A stretch of 64,000 nucleotides of DNA. Source: an uncultured Bacteroidota bacterium. Lineage in GTDB: Bacteria > Bacteroidota > Bacteroidia > Flavobacteriales > Flavobacteriaceae. Positions within the stretch are counted from its first letter, which is position 1. The number at the start of each line of letters is the position of its first letter. The notes beneath the pieces were generated by a model. The model was given only the letters and a program-made list of their open reading frames with translations, searched no databases and had not been told where the DNA came from. The DNA lies in the NCBI GenBank assembly GCA_913060705.1, contig CAJXTX010000005.1, positions 1 through 64,000 of the forward strand, given 5' to 3'. This document shows positions 44,880 to 52,466 of the stretch, in pieces. The position numbers and the translations under genes are program-made.

Positions 44880-47783
44880 CTAGTAGAGCCTTGAATCAAA
44901 TACTGCTTGTTGAATTCGCGTCCGCATATCGGTTTTACCCAGTAGGTTATTCTCCATGGTCGGATAGGTTCTATTCGACAAGAAGACCATAGTAATTTGT
45001 GTTTCAGGGTCTGCCCAGGCATAAATTCCGGTGAATCCTAAATGCCCAAAAGATTGATGCGAAACACATCCGCATGTAGAACCTCTACCCTCTAGTTGCG
45101 GCTTGTCGAATCCTACTCCTCTTCTATTTTCGCTATTACAGTAATAACAGGTGTTAAAGCGTCGAATAGTCTCTGGATTTAAAAAGCGTTTACTCCCATA
45201 AACCCCTCCTTGCAAGAACATTTGCATGATCTTAGTGATATCATTGGCATTACTAAAAAGGCCGGCGTGTCCACTGACTCCGCCAAGCATTGCAGCCCCC
45301 ATATCATGTACAAAACCCTGAATGGTGTCCTGTCTGAAATAAGTATCGATTTCACTCGGCACGATAGCCTTCTTGTTAAAGCGCAGAAGCGGATGATATC
45401 CCGTCATTGTGGCCCCTAAAGGCTTGTATAGAAAGCGATCGATCTGCTGCTCAAATGGATCAGTCTCCTTATTCAAGTAACGCGCGATGATATAATATGG
45501 CAAATCGCTGTACCGGTATTGCTTTGATTCTAAGGCAACGTTAGAAATGGTGTCAAAAATTTTCTTTTGATACCCTTTGATGAGGTATAAAGAATCTGAT
45601 ACTTGGATGGGATAGTCCTCTGAATAAACGTGTGAGTACAATGTTCGAAGTGGTTGCGCCTGCCGGTCAAGAGTTTCTTTATAGAATGGAATCCACGCCG
45701 GAAGTCGCGCATTGTGCGAGAGCGCAGCAATAAGGTTCACCTCTCCGATCGGCTTATCTTTCAATTCATCAAACCAATCCTTAAAACGATCCGATAGAGA
45801 TACTTCTCCGACCTCAGTCTTATGCATAAATAAAGGAAGTGTTGCAGCAATTTTTGTGACCGAAGCAACATCGTAGATAGAATTCCATCGAACAGGCTGT
45901 TGCTGTTGATAGGTGTGAAAACCGAAATTGCGTTCGTAAATCACCTTTGCGTTGCGCGCCACCACGAGCTGCCCACCAGGACTCATTCCTTCGGCAACTA
46001 TCGTATCCAGTAAAGCATCAACGCGTTTGAGCTGTTCAGAAGATAAACCTTCCCTCTCAGGAACCTTTGAATAACTCAATAACGGTAGGTCGCCCAAGCG
46101 GATCGACTCAAGTGATTCTCCATTTTTCAAAATCTCAACAGGAAGAGTACCTATGCTCGGCAACGCACCAAAGACTACCTGTGCCGCAGACCTCTGAGCC
46201 TCTTCTCTATTTTGATAGGCGACTACCAATGCATCAGGAGCTTGCTCCCATTGCGTGTCTAGCAACGTATAGGGAGTGCCAAAATGAACTAAAACTACAG
46301 GAGTATTCTGGGCGGATAACTCATAAATCGTATTCCATAGCTCAGGACTGAGCTTACTGTTTTTCCAAGGCGTATCCGTATTACCAAAATGCCCTACAAT
46401 GATCGCATCATAGGCAGAACCTTCAGCTAAGGTTTCTGCGTCCAAGGCAGTGACCTGCGCATACCTTTGAAGGGTTTCGAGAAAAACACCTGCTTTATTC
46501 GCCTGCTCACCTACACCTATAAATCCATAGTTGCGGCTTGTTGATAAGGGCAAGAGTTTATTTTCGTTTTGAACAGTAGTAATGGCGGCCTCGTAGAGTT
46601 CTTCACTCAACATGCGATCTTCTAAGGCGTTCAAATCGTCCAATAAACCAGCTTCATTTAAGGGCTCAAATTCATGCAGCCCCACTAAGTATTTAGCCTT
46701 GAGAATTTTCTTGACAGAATGCGCTAACCTCGCTTCACTGAGACTTCCACTCTCGTAGGCCTCTTTTAACACGCCTATAGAAGCCGCAACATCTTCTGGA
46801 TACAATAGAATATCTGCTCCTGCCCTAAAGGCCTCCAATGCAACATGATTTGGGTCAACATATTTGCTCACTCCCTTCATATTGAGCGCATCGGTGATAA
46901 CAAGACCTTTATAGCCGAGGGTTTTTTGAAGAAGTCCTGTGGTCACCTTTGGAGAAAGTGATGCGGGGGTCTGAAGATCACCAGTGATAGACTCTAAGGC
47001 AATATGAGCGACCATAACCGAAGCTATACCCTCGTTTATAAGTGCCTTAAAAGGAACCAACTCCTCATTTTGTAAACGTTTATAGTCTGCTTCAATGACA
47101 GGTAAGTTTACATGAGAATCCGTAGCCGTATCTCCGTGTCCCGGAAAATGTTTTGCTGAACCCAATACTCCTTGACTTTGCAAGCCTTTAGCCAATGCTA
47201 CCGACAATCGCCCAACACGATCCGAATCACTTCCGAAAGAGCGGTTGCCAATAATAGGGTTTCTTGGGTCGGTATTAATATCTGCCACCGGGGCATAATT
47301 CATATGCACCCCAATACGTTTAGAATGAGCCCCTAGGCGCTCTCCTACTCTATAAATAAGCTGCTCGTCTTCTACGGCACCCAAAGTCATGTTGTATGGA
47401 AATGAAAAGGCATCCTTGAGACGCATTGATAGCCCCCATTCTGCATCCATGGTAATCATCAATTTGGTGCTTGATAGGGCTTGGTAATGATTCGTGAGTT
47501 GAAGCTGTGTAAGCGGGTCACCCACTGAAAACAAAAGACCTCCGATGGCGTAATCTTCGATCATCGCACTAATCTTTTCTTTTTCAGTTGGACTTCCTTT
47601 TGAGTCAGTGAAAACAAATATTAATTGGCCTATACGCTCCTCTAAACTTAGAGACTCGTAAGTAGCATTCACCCACTCTGATTGGGCCTTGGCGTCCGCC
47701 GCCTGAAGGGGATCTTGGCGTTTTTGTTGAGCAACCGTGATACCCGATACGAGTATCGCCAAGCTGATTAGAATAGTTCTCAT
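44880..47783 (-). CDS. GH3 beta-N-acetylhexosaminidase (NagZ-like) fused to a serine beta-lactamase-fold domain
   Basis: 967 residues. Signal peptide MRTILISLAILVSGITVAQ. Residues about 40-380 are a GH3 catalytic domain: KHFPGHGDTATDSH (near 209) has the NagZ His/Asp dyad, and VITDALNMKGV (near 295) the nucleophile. A GH3 C-domain follows, then from about 570 a beta-lactamase/DD-peptidase-like domain with SVTK (near 640), YSDLPYY and HAGLFSNAND. Both activities suit peptidoglycan turnover in the periplasm. Within the minus-strand envelope unit. Confidence 0.92.
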   Translation of the reverse strand: MRTILISLAILVSGITVAQQKRQDPLQAADAKAQSEWVNATYESLSLEERIGQLIFVFTDSKGSPTEKEKISAMIEDYAIGGLLFSVGDPLTQLQLTNHYQALSSTKLMITMDAEWGLSMRLKDAFSFPYNMTLGAVEDEQLIYRVGERLGAHSKRIGVHMNYAPVADINTDPRNPIIGNRSFGSDSDRVGRLSVALAKGLQSQGVLGSAKHFPGHGDTATDSHVNLPVIEADYKRLQNEELVPFKALINEGIASVMVAHIALESITGDLQTPASLSPKVTTGLLQKTLGYKGLVITDALNMKGVSKYVDPNHVALEAFRAGADILLYPEDVAASIGVLKEAYESGSLSEARLAHSVKKILKAKYLVGLHEFEPLNEAGLLDDLNALEDRMLSEELYEAAITTVQNENKLLPLSTSRNYGFIGVGEQANKAGVFLETLQRYAQVTALDAETLAEGSAYDAIIVGHFGNTDTPWKNSKLSPELWNTIYELSAQNTPVVLVHFGTPYTLLDTQWEQAPDALVVAYQNREEAQRSAAQVVFGALPSIGTLPVEILKNGESLESIRLGDLPLLSYSKVPEREGLSSEQLKRVDALLDTIVAEGMSPGGQLVVARNAKVIYERNFGFHTYQQQQPVRWNSIYDVASVTKIAATLPLFMHKTEVGEVSLSDRFKDWFDELKDKPIGEVNLIAALSHNARLPAWIPFYKETLDRQAQPLRTLYSHVYSEDYPIQVSDSLYLIKGYQKKIFDTISNVALESKQYRYSDLPYYIIARYLNKETDPFEQQIDRFLYKPLGATMTGYHPLLRFNKKAIVPSEIDTYFRQDTIQGFVHDMGAAMLGGVSGHAGLFSNANDITKIMQMFLQGGVYGSKRFLNPETIRRFNTCYYCNSENRRGVGFDKPQLEGRGSTCGCVSHQSFGHLGFTGIYAWADPETQITMVFLSNRTYPTMENNLLGKTDMRTRIQQAVFDSRLY

Positions 47784-47784
47784 A

Positions 47785-48267
47785 TTAAAAATAGCGCTGA
47801 TGCCAGCTCTCTTTAGCAGGTACCTCCCAATGGGAATCCATTTCTGATTTTGTCGTAATCAAATTATTAAAAACAATGGTTTCTGGGCTTACCGATTTAC
47901 TCTTTACAAGGGCTTTGAAATCTTTGAGATCCTTGTACACTAGGTACTCCCCTTGTTTAAAGGTGACGTTCATCTTATCTAAGAGCACCTTTGAAAATTC
48001 GTGCTCCAATTCTTGAATAAACCGCACCGAACTGTCAATTGAACAACCAGAAACCTGATTAAATGCCGTGTCTACAGCAAGTACCACAAACCTTCTGTAA
48101 GGAAGTAGAAATGAGGCTTTCAATGCTTTGTTGTGCACGGTCCACTGATTAATAAAATCTTTCAATCGCTGTTCTACGCTTTCCATATCCTCCTCCTTAA
48201 AAGGAGTGTCTGACGGATAGATCCAGATTCGGGCATCTTCTGCCAACTCTTCAAAGGGTACGTACAT
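47785..48267 (-). CDS. Conserved hypothetical protein (often mislabelled ABC transporter ATPase)
   Basis: 160 residues from ATG 48267 (MYVPFEELAEDARIWIYPSD), which gives a 4-base gap to the upstream gene; an upstream start at 48294 would overlap it. Similar flavobacterial proteins carry the label ABC transporter ATPase in databases, yet I see no Walker A, Walker B or signature motif. The body looks alpha/beta (SFLLPYRRFVVLAVD). Function unknown. It is followed at 1 base by the GH3 gene. Confidence 0.75.
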   Translation of the reverse strand: MYVPFEELAEDARIWIYPSDTPFKEEDMESVEQRLKDFINQWTVHNKALKASFLLPYRRFVVLAVDTAFNQVSGCSIDSSVRFIQELEHEFSKVLLDKMNVTFKQGEYLVYKDLKDFKALVKSKSVSPETIVFNNLITTKSEMDSHWEVPAKESWHQRYF

Positions 48268-48271
48268 AACT

Positions 48272-49054
48272 TTAGAGGTCTTTTGCTTCAGCAATTAATT
48301 GAGCAACGTCCTTAACAACTGAAGAGCCATTCTGCTGGGTTATACCGTCATTCATCATCGTATTACAAAACGGACATGCTGCTGCTACAATATCTGCTTT
48401 GGTCTCAAGTGCTTCGGCAGAGCGCTCGATATTAATGTCTTTGTTGCCTTTTTCAGGTTCTTTAAACATCTGCGCACCGCCAGCTCCACAGCAAAGCGCA
48501 TCGCGTTTACAACGCTTCATTTCAACCAATTCGGCGTCTAGCTTTGCGATTAAGGCTCTAGGAGCCTCATATATTTCATTCGCTCTACCCAGATAGCACG
48601 GATCATGATAGGTGATACGCTTGCCCTTAAAAGTTCCACCCGTAATACTCAAACGCCCATTTTCTATAAGCTTTTTGAGAAATTGAGTGTGGTGTAACAC
48701 TTCGTAATTTCCACCAAGCGATGGATACTCGTTTTTTAAGGTATTGAAACAATGCGGACAGGTCGTTACAATGGTTTTAACCTCGTAGGCGTTAAGCACC
48801 TCAATATTTGCCATAGCTTGCATCTGAAACAAAAACTCGTTACCAGATCGCTTCGCGGGGTCTCCAGTACACGATTCTTCCTTTCCCAAAACAGCAAAAG
48901 ACACCTTGGCATTGTGCAGTAGTTTAGCGAAAGCCTTTGTTACCTTTTTTGCCCTGTCGTCAAAACTTCCGGCACAGCCTACCCAGAAAAGCACCTCTGG
49001 GGTTTGACCCTCGGCAAGGAATTCTGCCATTGTTTTTATTCTTAACTCATCCAT
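48272..49054 (-). CDS. CCG-domain Fe-S/heterodisulfide reductase-like subunit
   Basis: 260 residues with the two cysteine-rich CCG motifs: VGCAGSFDDRAKK / TTCPHCFNTLKNEYP and HDPCYLGR / DALCCGAGGAQMF...CPFCNTMM. This is the pattern of HdrB, GlpC and LutA proteins, which bind an iron-sulfur cluster and pass electrons to or from thiols or quinones. It pairs with the membrane Fe-S protein immediately upstream (10-base gap), so the two likely form one redox complex. Confidence 0.9.
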   Translation of the reverse strand: MDELRIKTMAEFLAEGQTPEVLFWVGCAGSFDDRAKKVTKAFAKLLHNAKVSFAVLGKEESCTGDPAKRSGNEFLFQMQAMANIEVLNAYEVKTIVTTCPHCFNTLKNEYPSLGGNYEVLHHTQFLKKLIENGRLSITGGTFKGKRITYHDPCYLGRANEIYEAPRALIAKLDAELVEMKRCKRDALCCGAGGAQMFKEPEKGNKDINIERSAEALETKADIVAAACPFCNTMMNDGITQQNGSSVVKDVAQLIAEAKDL

Positions 49055-49064
49055 AGCTCACAGT

Positions 49065-50354
49065 TTAATCTGACACCCAATTCATTCGGTCTTGAGCATT
49101 AAAGGCCCATGGAGCACCGTTGTTCTCAATGTTGGTCATCATCGCATTCAAATCGCTTGGTGCAGTTGACTCTTCCATCACTATGTATTGTCTCATTTTC
49201 ATAATGATAGACAAAGGATCAATACCTATAGGACAAGCCTCTACACACGCATTGCAACTCGTGCAGGCCCAAAGCTCTTCTCTCGTTATATAGTGGTCTA
49301 ACAATGTATTTTCAGCGACTCCTTCTACCCCTTTGGATACACTGATCTCTGTGGCGCGATCTCTAGTATCCATCATGATTTTTCGAGGTGATAATAGCTT
49401 TCCGGTTTGGTTGGCTGGACATGCTGCTGTACAACGTCCGCATTCGGTGCAGCTATAGGCATTCATCAATTGTACCCAGGTTAAGTCAGCAACATCTTTT
49501 GCTCCAAACCGCTCAATCTCTTGATTAGGGTCTGCGGCCTCCATAGCAAGCATAGCTTTTACTTCTCGAGTGACAGTGGCATTATTCTCGAATTTTCCTT
49601 TTGGCTCTAAAGAGGCGTAAAATGTATTCGGAAAAGCCAATAAAATATGAAGGTGTTTTGAATAATAGAGGTAATTCAAAAATCCAAGTATACCCACAAT
49701 ATGAGCCCACCACATGGCTCTTTCAAAGGCGATGACATTGGCATCCGACCAGCTTTCAAAAATAGGAGCTATCCATCCACTAATCGGAAAAGAACCCGCT
49801 GGGCTGTAATGAGTAACACCTCGAAGTTGAAGTGCATAATCCGCAGCATTCATCCCGAGAAATAAGAACATCAATATTAGTTCTATGATTAAAATCAGGT
49901 TTGCGTCAAGTTTTGGCCACCCCTTAAGTTCAGCACTCATAAATCTTTTGATGTGCATGAGGTTACGTCGTATCCAAAAAACAACCACCGACACAATCAC
50001 AGCGAAAGCAAAGAGCTCGAACAACGCTATAGCTAGATCGTAAACACCCCCTAAAAACGAAAGTGCTCGATGCGTGCCAAAAACACCATCGATTACAATC
50101 TCTATGAGCTCTATGTTTATAATGAGAAATCCTAAGTAAACCACCAAGTGCAATACTCCCACCAGCAGATTACGCTGCATCTTCTGTTGGCCAAAAGCCA
50201 GTCGCATCATCGCTACTACTCTCTCCTTTTTGCGGTCAATTGAACCCACAGGCCTTCCTTGGCGGATACTATGGATCAACCGTTTTACATTGAAAGCGAA
50301 GAAGCCTATTCCCAAAAGTAGAAGGATAGAGAAGAGTGCTTGTTGAAGTCCCAT
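49065..50354 (-). CDS. Membrane-bound 4Fe-4S dicluster protein (NarI/HdrE-like N-terminus)
   Basis: 429 residues. The N-terminal half has about five membrane helices with several histidines (VGVLHLVVYLG, MWWAHIVGILG), suggesting heme b and quinone contact. The C-terminal half carries two 4Fe-4S motifs, CTECGRCTAACP and CTSCNACVEACP. With the CCG protein it would form a quinone-linked electron transfer pair. The donor or acceptor is not known. Confidence 0.88.
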   Translation of the reverse strand: MGLQQALFSILLLLGIGFFAFNVKRLIHSIRQGRPVGSIDRKKERVVAMMRLAFGQQKMQRNLLVGVLHLVVYLGFLIINIELIEIVIDGVFGTHRALSFLGGVYDLAIALFELFAFAVIVSVVVFWIRRNLMHIKRFMSAELKGWPKLDANLILIIELILMFLFLGMNAADYALQLRGVTHYSPAGSFPISGWIAPIFESWSDANVIAFERAMWWAHIVGILGFLNYLYYSKHLHILLAFPNTFYASLEPKGKFENNATVTREVKAMLAMEAADPNQEIERFGAKDVADLTWVQLMNAYSCTECGRCTAACPANQTGKLLSPRKIMMDTRDRATEISVSKGVEGVAENTLLDHYITREELWACTSCNACVEACPIGIDPLSIIMKMRQYIVMEESTAPSDLNAMMTNIENNGAPWAFNAQDRMNWVSD

Positions 50355-50359
50355 GAGAT

Positions 50360-51340
50360 TTATTGGTTTTTAGCGTCAGCGGGATCTTCGGTCGGTAGGG
50401 TATACGCTTTCTGCTTTTTTCCAAAAACAGAAACCGACAAATAACGCTTTGGATTCAGTCTCATGTCTTGTAACAATAAATCCAGTTGCTCGAGATTAGA
50501 GACTAAACTTGAATACAAGTCTTGATCTGTAGTCAATTGACCCAAAGTCCCCTCTCCTGAATTTAAGCCATCTAGAAAGGATTCTAAGGCAGATAGTGAA
50601 GCATTAAGCCGCGCAATCGATGTGCTTAGAGCCTCAGCCTCCATTCCGCTAGTGGCCTGAGCTAGATTTTTGGAGAGCTTTGCAGTACTCTGCAATGTAG
50701 TATCTATCGCCGCTGCGTTTTCTTTTAAAATATCACGAAACGAAGCCGTTGCAGCATTCAATGCAACAGAGGTTTCACTCAATTGCCCCAGGGTCGTCCG
50801 CAAGTTACGCTGAGTTTCTTCATCCAAAACTTCATTAAGTCCTCTGACCAAGATTTCTGTCTCGATGAGTGCCTGACTCACCTTTTGCTCTAAAGGATCT
50901 AGAATTTTCTCTACTTTATTCATCATTCCTACATCAACAGCAGCTGGCAAAGTATCTCCGGATTGAACGGGTCTTGCGTCATCATTGGCCACTACAATCT
51001 GAAGCCCCTTTCCTCCTAAAACCGAAGTGTCATAGAGCTGGGCTGTAGAATTCTTAGAAAAAGCATAGTCTGTCAAGAGGGTAAAACTGACTAACAATTG
51101 ACCAGAGGGTAAAAAATCAATGGCGTCAACCGTCCCTACAGCATAACCATTTAGACTGACCGTTGTGCCAGTTTGAAGCCCTCCTACGTTTTCATATATG
51201 GCATATAAGGTCTTTGAAGAACCAAAGATTGAAGTTGACTTCAAATAACTGAATCCCATAATTAGGGCGAAAACACCGGCCAAAACCACAATGCCGGCTT
51301 TTAATTCATTAGAAAGCGTCAGGGTAAATTTCTTGTTCAT
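50360..51340 (-). CDS. MlaD/MCE-family lipid transport protein
   Basis: 326 residues. One N-terminal membrane helix (VLAGVFALIMGFSYL) is followed by a single MCE domain (YAIYENVGGLQTGTTVSLNG and VGTVDAIDF) and a long amphipathic helical tail. MlaD holds phospholipids in the periplasm in the Mla retrograde system. The ATPase and permease (mlaF, mlaE) are not in the window. Between the amidase and Fe-S genes at gaps of 9 and 5 bases. Confidence 0.9.
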   Translation of the reverse strand: MNKKFTLTLSNELKAGIVVLAGVFALIMGFSYLKSTSIFGSSKTLYAIYENVGGLQTGTTVSLNGYAVGTVDAIDFLPSGQLLVSFTLLTDYAFSKNSTAQLYDTSVLGGKGLQIVVANDDARPVQSGDTLPAAVDVGMMNKVEKILDPLEQKVSQALIETEILVRGLNEVLDEETQRNLRTTLGQLSETSVALNAATASFRDILKENAAAIDTTLQSTAKLSKNLAQATSGMEAEALSTSIARLNASLSALESFLDGLNSGEGTLGQLTTDQDLYSSLVSNLEQLDLLLQDMRLNPKRYLSVSVFGKKQKAYTLPTEDPADAKNQ

Positions 51341-51349
51341 AAGCTACGA

Positions 51350-52345
51350 TTAGCGCATTTTCTTTACTACAAAAGCGTCCTTGAAACCTTTTTGAACAGC
51401 TCTTAATCTAAGATCATTCGCAGAAGCTTGAGAGGTTGCCTCTCCGTAAAAATAACGCTTTAAACCATCTTTCTCTTCATACCATACGGGATTTAAACCT
51501 TTAAAAACAGAGGCTGTACTCGAGTGTGTCTTGTCTGTCGCGAATAGCTGAACGCTAAAGACTTCTTTTCCGGGAGCGGGACCAATCATCAAAGAGTTTA
51601 AGGCAAATTCGTCTCTATATTTAACGATGGCATTAGCCATGGCTTGTGCAATACTTTCTTGTCCCTTTTCTGAATTCAAAAACGCACCTTCATTGGCATT
51701 GGACAAAAAACCTGTTTCTACCAATATTGAAGGCATGATGGTCTCATACAAGACCACAAATCCCGCTTGCTTAACCAATCGATCTCTGCGCTTTGCGGTA
51801 GTTACCATCTCTTGCTGAACATAGGCTGCGAGCTTTATGCTTTGATCAAGATTTTCTTCTTGAATCGCACTTAAACCAATGACATTTGTGAGTCCCTGAT
51901 AATTGGATTGGTAATTGTCTTCTTGGTACATAGCAGCATTCTCTCGCTGAGCAACGGCTAAATTTTTATCGGCACGATGCAAACCTAAAACAAAGGTCCC
52001 TGCACCATAGGCTGAGGAGGTGTGCGCATCACAGTGAATAGAAACGAAGACATCTGCTCCAACACGATTCGCCATGGGGCCTCTAGCATATAGATTAACC
52101 GAACGATCGTCCTTTCGTGAATAGTGCACGGCAATACCTTCTTCTTTGGCTAGTAGTTTACCGAGTTTAAGCGCTATGGCTAGTGTAATCTTTTTTTCCA
52201 CATAGCCATTGTGCATATTACCTGGGTCTTTTCCGCCATGACCAGGATCAATAAATACCGTGAAATTCTGTTCTGTCTGTGCCTCGAGCGTCGAAACAGA
52301 AAGCAAACAGAGGTAAAAAACAGTTTTTAGGAAAGTCTTTATCAC
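51350..52345 (-). CDS. N-acetylmuramoyl-L-alanine amidase with SPOR-like tail
   Basis: 331 residues. Signal peptide MIKTFLKTVFYLCLLSVSTLEAQ. Amidase_3 zinc motifs: DPGHGGKDPGN, EKKITLAIALK, VSIHCDAH and LVETGFLSN. The tail (FSVQLFATDKTH, then YFYGEATSQASANDLRLRAV) resembles a SPOR domain, which would target the enzyme to the septum. It cuts the peptide stem from glycan during cell separation. Start is GTG at 52345. It heads the seven-gene minus-strand unit ending in bshA. Confidence 0.92.
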   Translation of the reverse strand: MIKTFLKTVFYLCLLSVSTLEAQTEQNFTVFIDPGHGGKDPGNMHNGYVEKKITLAIALKLGKLLAKEEGIAVHYSRKDDRSVNLYARGPMANRVGADVFVSIHCDAHTSSAYGAGTFVLGLHRADKNLAVAQRENAAMYQEDNYQSNYQGLTNVIGLSAIQEENLDQSIKLAAYVQQEMVTTAKRRDRLVKQAGFVVLYETIMPSILVETGFLSNANEGAFLNSEKGQESIAQAMANAIVKYRDEFALNSLMIGPAPGKEVFSVQLFATDKTHSSTASVFKGLNPVWYEEKDGLKRYFYGEATSQASANDLRLRAVQKGFKDAFVVKKMR

Positions 52346-52412
52346 GTGTTAACGGGAGTAATCGATGTATTGTAAAATTAAGCAATCACAAAGAGTTACC
52401 ACAAATATTGCG

Positions 52413-52420
52413 TAAGTTTG
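52413..52420 (+). promoter_or_regulatory. -7 element of the lptD promoter
   Basis: TAAGTTTG (TAnnTTTG), about 46 bases before the predicted lptD start, in the 121-base divergent gap. Confidence 0.5.
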
Positions 52421-52466
52421 ACCCAGGTTTAAACGCTTTAAACTCAGTAAAACCAAGGCTTTCGTA

